Below, in pieces: positions 14,990 to 22,575 of a stretch of DNA of 33,320 bases. The first letter of the stretch is position 1. Every line of letters begins with the position of its first letter. Both the position numbers and the translations under genes were made by a program. This DNA comes from JBBDWJ01 sp040902925. Its GTDB lineage: Bacteria; Acidobacteriota; Terriglobia; Bryobacterales; UBA6623. The notes beneath the pieces were generated by a model. That model saw only the letters and a list, made by a program, of their open reading frames with translations, had not been told where the DNA came from and searched no databases. The stretch lies in NCBI GenBank assembly GCA_040902925.1, contig JBBDWJ010000145.1:1-33320 (forward strand), in the 5' to 3' direction.

Positions 14990-16270
14990 ATGAACAAATT
15001 GACTCGACGCGCGTTCGTAGGCGCGACTCTCGCTCCGCTGTTCGTGCCGTCTTCGGCGCGCGGCGCCAACGACCGCATCGTGATGGGGGTCATCGGCGTG
15101 GGCGGCATGGGGGGCGGCCATCTTCGCGCCCTGCTGAATTATCCCGAGGTTCGCGTCTCGGCTGTGTGCGACGTCCGCGAATCGCGGCGCAGCCAGGCGG
15201 CGGATGCGGTCAACACCGCCTACAAGGACAATTCGTGCACCGGATACAACGATTTCCGGGAACTCCTGGCGCGCCCCGACGTCGACGCCGTCCTGATCGC
15301 GGTTCCCGATCACTGGCACGCGCTGATCGGTCTCGAGGCGGCCCGCCAGGGCAAGCACATGTATTACGAGAAGCCGATGGGCGTGAGTTTCGCCGAAGCC
15401 GCGGCGATGCGCGATGCGGTGAACCGCTCGGGGGTGGTGTTTCAGTTCGGCACGCAGCAGCGCTCGAGCTACACCTTCCGCCACGCCGTCGAGCTGGTGC
15501 GCAATGGGCGTATCGGCCAGTTGAAAACGCTGATGATCGGCAGCGCCGGCTCGCAGTATGTGCCCAATCAGCCGGAAGAGCCCGTGCCAGAAGGATTCGA
15601 CTACGACCTGTGGCTGGGGCCGGCCCCTTGGGCGCCCTATTCCGCCGAACGCACCACGCGCAACTTCACGTTGATCTACGACTATTCGCTTGGCTGCATC
15701 AGCGGAGCCTGGGGCGTACACGACGTGGATACGGCGCAATGGGCCAACAACAGCGATCATACCGGCCCCATTTCGGTTGAGGGCACCGGCGAGTTTCCGG
15801 TCGACGGCCTCTACGACACGGCGACGAAGTGGGAGGTCGAACATACCTATGCGAACGGCGTAAAGCTGATCCACATGGACATCCGCACCGCCAAAGAGCG
15901 GGCGGAGCAGTTCCAGTTCGGGAACATGGCCTCCCTGTACATCGGCACGGAAGGCTGGGTCTACGTGAGCCGCAGCACGCTACGCACTTACCCGGCCTCG
16001 CTGGCGCGCGAGAAGTTCGGCCCCAACGATGAACGCGTGTTTCACAGCGACGATCATCGCCGCAACCTGTTTGATGCGATCCGCACCGGCAAGCGGCCCA
16101 TATCGCACATTGAGTCCGCCGTGCGAGCCGACACCATCTGCCAGCAGGCTGATATCGCCATGCGCCTCAAGCGAAAACTGCAGTGGGACCCCGTGGCGGA
16201 GCGGTTTGTCGGCGATGAGCAAGCCAATCGGATGCTCTCGCGGCCGATGCGCAGCCCCTGGCGCCTGTAG
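14990..16270 (+). CDS. Gfo/Idh/MocA family oxidoreductase with Tat signal
   Basis: A 426-residue NAD(P)-dependent oxidoreductase of the Gfo/Idh/MocA family. The N-terminus has a twin-arginine signal (TRRAF at 5-9 followed by a hydrophobic stretch ending SSARG), so it is expected to be exported folded with cofactor bound. The Rossmann motif is GVIGVGGMGG (33-42) and the family Glu-Lys-Pro is 127-129 (YYEKP). The C-terminal substrate domain has WLGPAPWAPY and an HDVDTAQW segment. It ends LSRPMRSPWRL, almost identical to the second Gfo/Idh protein in the window. Oxidation of a hydroxyl group on a sugar or cyclitol ring is the family reaction; the substrate is not identifiable. A ThuA gene follows 73 nt downstream. 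Confidence 0.9.
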   Translation: MNKLTRRAFVGATLAPLFVPSSARGANDRIVMGVIGVGGMGGGHLRALLNYPEVRVSAVCDVRESRRSQAADAVNTAYKDNSCTGYNDFRELLARPDVDAVLIAVPDHWHALIGLEAARQGKHMYYEKPMGVSFAEAAAMRDAVNRSGVVFQFGTQQRSSYTFRHAVELVRNGRIGQLKTLMIGSAGSQYVPNQPEEPVPEGFDYDLWLGPAPWAPYSAERTTRNFTLIYDYSLGCISGAWGVHDVDTAQWANNSDHTGPISVEGTGEFPVDGLYDTATKWEVEHTYANGVKLIHMDIRTAKERAEQFQFGNMASLYIGTEGWVYVSRSTLRTYPASLAREKFGPNDERVFHSDDHRRNLFDAIRTGKRPISHIESAVRADTICQQADIAMRLKRKLQWDPVAERFVGDEQANRMLSRPMRSPWRL

Positions 16271-16343
16271 GCTGCCACAGCCGCCCGGTTTACTGATCCA
16301 AGAGCCTAGTCCGACAACATCTTGAGTGAGCCCCAAAAGCCTG

Positions 16344-17264
16344 ATGACCAAACGCATTCTCGTTCTTAGCCTGCTGGCATTCCTTGCGCCGCTCTATGGG
16401 CAAGGGTTGACCCCGGAGCAGAAGAAGCCGATCGATGACGCGATGCCGAAAGCGGCGCCCGCCAAGCCCCAGAAGCCGCGGCGCGTTCTGGTGAGCACTC
16501 TGAATGTGCGGCGCGGCAGCGTCCGGCTTGGCGAGCGCGAGCACTCCTCGATTCCCTACGGCGCCTACGCCATCGAGCAATTGGGAAAGCGCACCGGAGC
16601 CTACGAAGCGGTTTTCAACAACGACATCGCCGTGTTCAAGCCCGGGGTAATCGACCAGTTCGACGCCATCGTTTTTCTCAATACAGTCGGGGTTCTGTTC
16701 GACGACAAGGAACTGCGGGCCGCGTTGCTTGATTTCATCGCCAGCGGGAAGGGTTTTGTGGGCATCCACGCCGCTGCGGCAACGTTTGTCGAGTATCCGG
16801 TCTATGACCAGTTCCCGGCTTTCGGTCAGATGCTCGGCGGCACCGAAAACGGCGGTCACCCCTGGAAACCGACCGAGAGTTTTACGGTCAAGGTCGATGA
16901 CCCGAAAAGCCCTTTGACCGCCATGTTTGGGTCCCAAGGTTTTGAGATTTCGGACGAGGCCTATCAGTTCCAGGAGCCCGATCTGCGCGGGCGGCTTCAC
17001 GTGCTTCTCAGTATCGACACGGTGAGGACCGACACGGCCGACCGCCGGTTTCTGCCTATTCGCCAGCAGGACAAGGACTTTCCCGTGAGCTGGATCAAGC
17101 CCCATGGCAAGGGCCGCGTCTTCTACACCAGTCTGGGTCACAACCCGAACATCTTCTGGCACGCGGCGATCGCGCAGCACTTCCTGGCGGGAATCCAGTA
17201 TGCGCTCGGGGACCTCTCCGCCGACGACACGCCTAGCGCCAAGCTAACGGTTGGTGGGCGGTGA
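16344..17264 (+). CDS. Secreted ThuA domain protein (paralogue 1)
   Basis: A 306-residue ThuA-domain protein, a glutamine-amidotransferase-like fold named for trehalose-utilisation protein ThuA. A signal peptide (about 1-19, ending PLYG) is followed by a linker of the form LTPEQKKPIDDAMPKAAPAKPQKPRRVLVS that recurs in the two other ThuA proteins of this window. Core motifs are AYAIEQLGKRTGAYEAVF, DFIASGKGFVGIHAAAATF, GGTENGGHPW and PVSWIKPHGKGRVFYTSLGHN, with His residues that could bind metal. An upstream GTG at 16326 is possible; neither start has a strong ribosome site. ThuA proteins often accompany Gfo/Idh oxidoreductases, as here. The biochemical role of secreted forms is not established; processing of a 3-keto sugar is a reasonable guess. 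Confidence 0.87.
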   Translation: MTKRILVLSLLAFLAPLYGQGLTPEQKKPIDDAMPKAAPAKPQKPRRVLVSTLNVRRGSVRLGEREHSSIPYGAYAIEQLGKRTGAYEAVFNNDIAVFKPGVIDQFDAIVFLNTVGVLFDDKELRAALLDFIASGKGFVGIHAAAATFVEYPVYDQFPAFGQMLGGTENGGHPWKPTESFTVKVDDPKSPLTAMFGSQGFEISDEAYQFQEPDLRGRLHVLLSIDTVRTDTADRRFLPIRQQDKDFPVSWIKPHGKGRVFYTSLGHNPNIFWHAAIAQHFLAGIQYALGDLSADDTPSAKLTVGGR

Positions 17265-17452
17265 ACCGCGCCGCGGACGTGTTGCTGGAACCAGCCCAGG
17301 GTGTATGCCGTGGCTGTGCCGGGGCGAGAAATCAGGGCGCTGGTCGAAGCACTCGCCACGCCCGTTGAGGCGATCGACAATATAGACCGGCAGGACGCAG
17401 GGATCGGGCGCCTGCCTTCACGACGTAGAGGATCTCGAAAGCAGAGGTGACG

Positions 17453-19012
17453 ATGCGGTTGGCACGTCTTGTGCGTAGCAGGCTTGCGCTAATCGCGGCG
17501 GCGCTCTCGATCGGAGGCTGGTCGCTGGCACAGGAAGCCACGGCCCCCGGAGCTGCCGCCGCTCCTGCCAATCCGACTGCGTATCAGACGAACGAAAGGG
17601 CCCGCACGCATGCGGACTCTCCAGCCGCTTACGCCCCGGACTGGGAGCGCGCCTACCCGCAATACCAGCCTGTTGGCAAGGTGCTGCTGCCGTTCCCCAA
17701 CGCCGCGCCGGGCGAACCCGTACCCCAGCAGTTGTACAAATACGGTGGCTACGGATCGAAGATCTACGCCTCGGTCGATGACGTCCGCGACTTTGACGAG
17801 TTCTTTCGACGCTGCACTGAGCTAAAGCCGCAGGTCATGGCGGAGCGCAGCCGCTACATGGCGCAGCGCTACGACTTGAGCGGCAAAACCGCCGACGCAG
17901 CGACCATGACGCGCGGCAAGCCGATTCCGGTTGGGCCGGTCACGCGCCTGCCGGAGGGAACGCAGTCGTGGGAGGAGTTGGCTTCACTTGAGCCGGCTGT
18001 GATGCGAGAGAAAGGTTTGTTTCCCGAAGGCTTCCGCCCGCTTTCCCACCCGCTTCACTCTACGGGCCACATGCTATTTCCGCAGATGTGGACCGCCGTC
18101 CATCCCGAGCACGAGCGCTTCGATGTGGACCTCGACATCCCGGAAGCCTACCTGCCGGAATTCCCGCCGCCGCTGTTTCTGACGACCCGCCCGGACCTAG
18201 GCGACGTATCGCGCGGCCAGGAAATCACGCTGGCGAACTTCCGCGAATTGTTCGAGGCGATCACGACGCCCGAGCAGCTCGAAGGGCTGCGCCTGCTGGT
18301 CACCAAGTTCCCTACGTCGTGGTTCAACTTCACCAAGCGGCGTGTCACCGAGCTGCCTTCGCGCGGCGTGGCGTGTTTCGATTGCCATGTGAACGGCCAC
18401 ACGAACGGCGCGATCGAGCTAGACCCGGGAACGCGCCCCACTCTGGCGCGGGCACGGCTCGACACGCCGAGCATTCGCGGCAATCATACGAACGAGATTT
18501 TCAGTCTCAAGCGCTCGATCCGCTCGCTCGATCACTTTGCGGAAGTCGAGGAGTATTTCGACGGCGACATCAGCTTGCAGCCGGAAATCGGCGGACGCCA
18601 GCTCGACAAGGTGTCCACCAATCGCATGGGGGATTTTCAGTCGATCATCGGATTTCCCCCCGCGCCCAAGCTCGACCGCTTCGGCAAGCTCGACCCCGCC
18701 AAGTCGAGTCCGCAGGAAATGCGAGGCCAGGAGTTGTTCTTCGGCAAAGCGCGCTGCGGCGCCTGCCATCCAGCCCCCTACTACCTCGACAATCAGATGC
18801 ACGACCTACAGGTGGAGGAGTTCTATATCGGGCGCGCCGAGGGATGGGCGAAGACGTTCAGCCTGCGCGGCATCAAAGACACGCCGCCTTACTTTCACGA
18901 CGGGCGGCTGCTGACGCTGGAAGATACCGCGGAGTTCTTCAATCTGATCCTGCGGACGAAACTCACGCAGCAAGAAAAGACCGACCTCGTTGCGTTTCTA
19001 CGCTGCCTGTAG
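17453..19012 (+). CDS. Di-heme c-type cytochrome, cytochrome c peroxidase/MauG-like
   Basis: A 519-residue exported c-type cytochrome with a signal peptide (about 1-26, cleavage near SLAQE). Two CxxCH haem sites are visible: CFDCH at 308-312 and CGACH at 435-439. The C-terminal half resembles the bacterial cytochrome c peroxidase/MauG family (GQELFFGKARCGACHPAPYY, SLRGIKDTPPYFHDGRLLTL, EFFNLILRTKLTQQEKTDLVAFL). The first 290 residues are an extension I do not recognise, longer than in classical enzymes of about 330-350 residues. AGAGG 5 nt before the ATG at 17453 decides the start over the GTG at 17447. The neighbours (ThuA, Gfo/Idh) suggest a role in passing electrons from, or modifying, an exported sugar-oxidising system; this is inference. 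Confidence 0.85.
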   Translation: MRLARLVRSRLALIAAALSIGGWSLAQEATAPGAAAAPANPTAYQTNERARTHADSPAAYAPDWERAYPQYQPVGKVLLPFPNAAPGEPVPQQLYKYGGYGSKIYASVDDVRDFDEFFRRCTELKPQVMAERSRYMAQRYDLSGKTADAATMTRGKPIPVGPVTRLPEGTQSWEELASLEPAVMREKGLFPEGFRPLSHPLHSTGHMLFPQMWTAVHPEHERFDVDLDIPEAYLPEFPPPLFLTTRPDLGDVSRGQEITLANFRELFEAITTPEQLEGLRLLVTKFPTSWFNFTKRRVTELPSRGVACFDCHVNGHTNGAIELDPGTRPTLARARLDTPSIRGNHTNEIFSLKRSIRSLDHFAEVEEYFDGDISLQPEIGGRQLDKVSTNRMGDFQSIIGFPPAPKLDRFGKLDPAKSSPQEMRGQELFFGKARCGACHPAPYYLDNQMHDLQVEEFYIGRAEGWAKTFSLRGIKDTPPYFHDGRLLTLEDTAEFFNLILRTKLTQQEKTDLVAFLRCL

Positions 19013-19048
19013 ATTCGCAACGGGCGCGGCCTTCATGAACAGCGCGAG

Positions 19049-20341
19049 TCAGTGCAATCCGTTCCCGCAGTGGCAGGCCGGGCGGCCACGCTGCGCCACA
19101 GCCTTGCCGTCCTTGAAAACGTAGGACAGGCGGTTGCGGTCCCGCAGCATCGAGATGTCGTCGAGCGGGTTGCCGTCGACGACCAAAAAGTCGGCGAGCT
19201 TGCCGGCCTCGATGGTGCCGCACTGATCGCCGACGCGCAGCAGCTCCGCGCCATGACGCGTCGAAGCGATGATCGCCTCCATCGGCGTGAACCCCATGCT
19301 TTCAACGAAACGCTGCAGATCGATCGCGTAGTCGCCGTGCGGGCACCAGGCGAACCCGAAGTCGCCGCCGGTAACCACGCGGATGCCCATGCGGTGCGCC
19401 CTGCGGATCACATCGCACCCGGATTTCCAGTCGGACTCGGCATGGGCGAGATTCAGGAACTCCGGGCTTAAGCCGAATTCGCTGCCCCTTTCGAGCATCC
19501 CGCCGACATAGCTCAGCGCCGGAACGATGAAGAGGTTCTTTTCCTTGATGATCGCAAGCGTTTCGTCATCGGCGTAGGTGGCGTGGTTGATGATATCGAC
19601 GCCGGCCTCGGCGCACCAGCGGGCGCCGAGTGGATCGCGGACATGCGTCGAAGCCAGCCGCCCGCGCCGTTGGGTTTCTTCGACGAAGGCCTCCAGCTCG
19701 CCCCGGCTGCACGTCAGTTGATATTGGTTGCAGTTGAGTGCGACGCCCTCGCCGGAAACGAAAAACTTGATGACGTCGGCGGATTCTTTCACGTTGAGCC
19801 GCACGGCCTTGCGCACTTCGTCCACGCCGTCGGCAACCATGGTGAATCCTTCGGCGCCGAGCTTCCACCAGGTGGGATTCCAGTCGGCCAGGCCGGCGGT
19901 GCAGCAAATATCGCGGCCCGCGGCGCGCATCCGCGGCCCGGGGATCTCGCCCGAATTGACGGCGTCGCGCAGCGCCACGTCCATGCGATGGTGCGCTCCC
20001 GCGCACAACGCCATCGTGAAGCCGCACTCCAGCATGAGCTGGCAGTGCCGCACGCCGTGAATCACGGTCTCTTCCAGCGGCGAGTGAATATCGAGGTCAG
20101 AGATCGTTTGGGCGTTGTAGTAGCTGGGGTGCCAGTGGCCGTCGGTCATGCCGGGCATCACGGCTCCGCCCTTGGCGTCGATCACCAGCGGGGCGGCATA
20201 CTCCTCGCTACCGACCGGATCACGCCGCACGTCGACGATCTTTTTGTCCTTAACGAAAAGCGCTCCGCGAAAGGCATCCGCGCCCGTGGCGTCAATAATC
20301 AGAGCGTTGCGAACAACGAGGTCACATTCGGTTCGTGGCAT
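19049..20341 (-). CDS. Metal-dependent amidohydrolase (imidazolonepropionase/prolidase-like)
   Basis: A 430-residue cytoplasmic amidohydrolase. The N-terminal composite beta domain (LVVRNALIIDATG) leads to the metal motif HxH at His69/His71 (GMTDGHWH). Further ligand motifs are DVIKFFVSG with a probable bridging Lys, LASTHVRD, INHATYADD and TGGDFGFAW with the catalytic Asp. The C-terminus shows GTIEAGKLADFLVVDGNPLDD, the usual closing strand, then an unusual Cys/His-rich tail (PACHCGNG). The start at 20341 has GAGGTG about 5 nt upstream. It lies 7 nt after the alpha/beta-hydrolase gene, so the two form an operon, probably under the upstream IclR regulator. The substrate is unknown; related enzymes hydrolyse cyclic amides, lactams or dipeptides. 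Confidence 0.87.
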   Translation of the reverse strand: MPRTECDLVVRNALIIDATGADAFRGALFVKDKKIVDVRRDPVGSEEYAAPLVIDAKGGAVMPGMTDGHWHPSYYNAQTISDLDIHSPLEETVIHGVRHCQLMLECGFTMALCAGAHHRMDVALRDAVNSGEIPGPRMRAAGRDICCTAGLADWNPTWWKLGAEGFTMVADGVDEVRKAVRLNVKESADVIKFFVSGEGVALNCNQYQLTCSRGELEAFVEETQRRGRLASTHVRDPLGARWCAEAGVDIINHATYADDETLAIIKEKNLFIVPALSYVGGMLERGSEFGLSPEFLNLAHAESDWKSGCDVIRRAHRMGIRVVTGGDFGFAWCPHGDYAIDLQRFVESMGFTPMEAIIASTRHGAELLRVGDQCGTIEAGKLADFLVVDGNPLDDISMLRDRNRLSYVFKDGKAVAQRGRPACHCGNGLH

Positions 20342-20348
20342 AAGCACC

Positions 20349-21143
20349 TCAACTCCGCTGTAGCGCGGCATCGAAGAAGTCGCGCAACGTATCGCTGACA
20401 AGATCCGGCTGGTCGAGCTGCATGGCGTGCCCGCCATCCGGAACGACAACCAGTTTGGAATTCGCTAGCTGCGCGGCAATCGTCTCGACGCGGGCGATCG
20501 GGGCCGTCGGGTCTTTATCGCCCGCGATCAGCAGCACCGGGCAAGGAACCTGACCCAGCAGCCGGTCGGCGTCCGCCCGCACCAGGGCCTGGCAGTGGGC
20601 CGCGTAGCATTTGGGATCGTTGCCCAGGACCAGCGCACGGAAGAAGGCGTGGGTAACCGGACTGCTCGCGCGCGTTGCCTCGGAAAGAGCGCCCATGGGC
20701 AAGGCATCCGCCAGCGGCCCCATGCCATCGGTCAGGACCTTGGCGGCCCGGTCTTGGATCACCGCAACGGCGCCGTCAGGAAGCTTCGTCACCGGGCCGA
20801 CGAGCGCGGCCGCGCGAACCAGATCAGGATGTTGCGCCGCGAGTGTGACAGCGACCGCCGCGCCGAGCGAATGCCCGACAACACCGGCCCCCGAGACGCC
20901 GAGGGCCGCGCAAAGCTGCGCGGCTTGGTCCGCCCACGATTCGATGGTGTATTCCGCCGCCGGCTTGTCAGAGTTTCCCGAGCCGAGCCAATCGTAGACG
21001 ATGGTTTGGTAGTGAGCGGCGAGGCTCTGCGCCTGGGGAAACCAGATCGAGCAAGTCCCTCCGAGACCATGAATAAAAAGGATGACCTTCCCCTGCCCAC
21101 GCGACTCCACGTAGGTGGGATGGCCGTCGACCGTGATCTGCAT
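20349..21143 (-). CDS. Alpha/beta hydrolase
   Basis: A 264-residue cytoplasmic alpha/beta hydrolase. The oxyanion region is FIHGLGG (23-29), followed by YDWLGSGNSDKP. The nucleophile elbow is GHSLG with Ser92, the acid is Asp211 in GDKDPTAP and the base is His239 in GGHAMQ. All three are present at standard spacing. The nearest well-known relatives by pattern are 3-oxoadipate enol-lactonases (PcaD) and C-C bond hydrolases, but the acting substrate cannot be deduced. It is the first gene of the operon with the amidohydrolase. A promoter with TTGCCC and TATACT at 17-nt spacing lies upstream and is preceded by the operator-like palindrome. Confidence 0.88.
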   Translation of the reverse strand: MQITVDGHPTYVESRGQGKVILFIHGLGGTCSIWFPQAQSLAAHYQTIVYDWLGSGNSDKPAAEYTIESWADQAAQLCAALGVSGAGVVGHSLGAAVAVTLAAQHPDLVRAAALVGPVTKLPDGAVAVIQDRAAKVLTDGMGPLADALPMGALSEATRASSPVTHAFFRALVLGNDPKCYAAHCQALVRADADRLLGQVPCPVLLIAGDKDPTAPIARVETIAAQLANSKLVVVPDGGHAMQLDQPDLVSDTLRDFFDAALQRS

Positions 21144-21178
21144 TCGTACTCCGTGTCCGCCTTCTAACTTGGCCGTCT

Positions 21179-21207
21179 AGTATATGCGGTGGTCTGGGAG
21201 CGGGCAA
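21179..21207 (-). promoter_or_regulatory. Sigma-70-like promoter of the hydrolase/amidohydrolase operon
   Basis: On the minus strand TTGCCC (21207-21202) and TATACT (21184-21179) are separated by 17 nt, about 35 nt before the ATG at 21143. The palindrome at 21213-21230 lies 5 nt upstream of the -35. Confidence 0.5.
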
Positions 21208-21212
21208 ACTGT

Positions 21213-21230
21213 CATCCAGCTAATGGGACA
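21213..21230. promoter_or_regulatory. Operator-like palindrome, copy 2 (CATCC-N8-GGACA)
   Basis: CATCCAGCTAATGGGACA has TCC...GGA arms around a TAAT-containing centre. It matches the copy at 22314-22331 at 16 of 18 bases and has the same distance (5 nt) to a -35 element. An activator site for the local IclR protein is the simplest reading. Confidence 0.6.
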
Positions 21231-21368
21231 CTAGCGGCATTCCTTCATACAGAACCCGGCTGTGAGGCGCGATAAGGCGGCTCGCCACGATTCTGTGTGA
21301 GCAATGCGGGCTAGTGGACCTACGGCCCAACGATACGTTGAAGCCAATGAAAAATGAGGGCAGGCAGG

Positions 21369-22145
21369 CTAGGTGCGTTGAGCCTTGAGATGTTGTGTGA
21401 TGCTGCTGGCTGCCGCTGTGAGCAACCGGACGAGGCCTTCCATGTTTCCGTCGTGGATTTCGGAAGTGCGGCCTGAAATGCTGATCGCCGCGATGGTTTC
21501 GCTGGGAGGGTCAAAAACAGGAGCGGCCAGGCAACGGATGCCGAGGTCCAGCTCTTCGTTGTCGACGGCGAAGCCCCGCTCGCGGGTCAGTCCCAACTCG
21601 CAAAGAAAACTCTTAGGAGTACAAATAGTGTTGTCGTTGTGCTTCGTGAGTGTGTGCTCGGTGATGAAACGTTTCCAGGATTCCTGAGGTTGAGACGCGG
21701 CCAGAACCTTGCCAAGCGCCGTGCAATGCAGGTCGATGCGCTTGCCGAGCCAGTTCATCGGGGCCGGCGTCAAAGGGGGCCCCAGTTGCTCGATCAATAC
21801 AGCCTGATCCCGGTCGAGTACGGCCATATGCACCGTTAGATCGGTGCGCTGCATCAGGTTGCGAAGAGCCGGATAGGCGACTTGGCGTAGGGTCGTTCCA
21901 TCGAGGGCGAGGTTGGCGAGCAGGAAGACCTTGGGCCCAAACATGTAGCGCCGGGTGGCCCTGTTGCGCTGCAGATATCCCTGGCGCTCCAAGGCTACCA
22001 GCAGCGAATGGGTTGAACTCTTGGGTAGTCCCAACCGCAGCGAGAGTTCCGGAAGGCGCAATCCGTGCTTCGACTGCGCAACCTCTTCTAGGATCGCGAG
22101 AGCCCGGTCGACTGCTGGTGGCGATGGCGTCCTCAACTCCGACAT
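21369..22145 (-). CDS. IclR family transcriptional regulator
   Basis: A 258-residue DNA-binding regulator. An N-terminal winged helix-turn-helix spans about 11-65 (AVDRALAILEEVAQ, LRLPELSLRLGLPKSSTHSL with the recognition helix, LERQGYLQRN). The IclR effector domain spans about 80-250, with the typical LHCTALGKVLAA loop, LGLTRERGFAVDNEELDLGI and APVFDPPSETIAAISISG. The start at 22145 (MSELRTPSPP) is the family-like one; an upstream ATG-type extension to 22190 adds a poorly conserved 15 residues. IclR proteins usually sense small aromatic or organic acids and control catabolic genes. The gene sits between the hydrolase operon, reading in the same direction, and the divergent TonB receptor, and the two flanking promoters share one palindrome. 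Confidence 0.92.
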   Translation of the reverse strand: MSELRTPSPPAVDRALAILEEVAQSKHGLRLPELSLRLGLPKSSTHSLLVALERQGYLQRNRATRRYMFGPKVFLLANLALDGTTLRQVAYPALRNLMQRTDLTVHMAVLDRDQAVLIEQLGPPLTPAPMNWLGKRIDLHCTALGKVLAASQPQESWKRFITEHTLTKHNDNTICTPKSFLCELGLTRERGFAVDNEELDLGIRCLAAPVFDPPSETIAAISISGRTSEIHDGNMEGLVRLLTAAASSITQHLKAQRT

Positions 22146-22237
22146 GCCCACAATCGAGAACAGTGTACTCCTCCGGCAGGTGGGAGGCAACCCGCCCCAG
22201 GCCCGCCTCCAGGAACGGTTTTATTCCCTATCGTGTT

Positions 22238-22254
22238 CTATCTCAGTGAGATAG
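22238..22254. promoter_or_regulatory. Perfect 8-bp inverted repeat upstream of the IclR gene
   Basis: CTATCTCA-G-TGAGATAG is a perfect palindrome with a one-base centre, 93 nt upstream of the IclR start codon. It could be the binding site through which IclR controls its own gene, or belong to another regulator. Its sequence differs from the TRTCC-N8-GGACA motif. Confidence 0.45.
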
Positions 22255-22313
22255 CCACAACCCGCTGCCACGGAGCCCGGTAGGCGGAAGGTCGGCGGCA
22301 AGGGATTGGAAAT

Positions 22314-22331
22314 CATCCAACTAATAGGACA
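22314..22331. promoter_or_regulatory. Operator-like palindrome, copy 3 (CATCC-N8-GGACA), upstream of TonB receptor
   Basis: CATCCAACTAATAGGACA lies 5 nt before a weak -35 (ATTCGA, 22337-22342), 17 nt from TATATT (22360-22365), repeating the geometry seen at copy 2. The flanking T and C also match, so 18 of 20 bases equal copy 2. Confidence 0.6.
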
Positions 22332-22336
22332 CGGGC

Positions 22337-22365
22337 ATTCGATCTGGCGAAAAGCACGTTATATT
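22337..22365 (+). promoter_or_regulatory. Possible promoter of the second TonB receptor gene
   Basis: TATATT at 22360-22365 is a good -10, while ATTCGA at 22337-22342 is a poor -35, as expected for an activator-dependent promoter. It would give a leader of about 205 nt before the GTG at 22576. I recognised no riboswitch in that leader. Confidence 0.35.
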
Positions 22366-22575
22366 CCTCGCAACAAGTGGGTGCCAGGTACCGGGTTCAG
22401 TGGAGAGGGGTTGTCCGCGCAAGGCAGGCATTCTGCTTTTTGCTGAGGAATTTTGCGGCCAGAGCGCCGACAACCATAGGAGTCCCTCAGTAGCTGACTC
22501 GGCAGACCCGCCGAAAGCCCCGATGCCGTGCGCCAAAAGTTGGTACCCGCGAGAGTAGAAAGAGGAGGCACAATC

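Noticed and set aside
14821..15780. 319-codon plus-strand frame overlapping the first Gfo/Idh gene
   Set aside because: Out-of-phase Arg-rich frame inside a well-supported gene.
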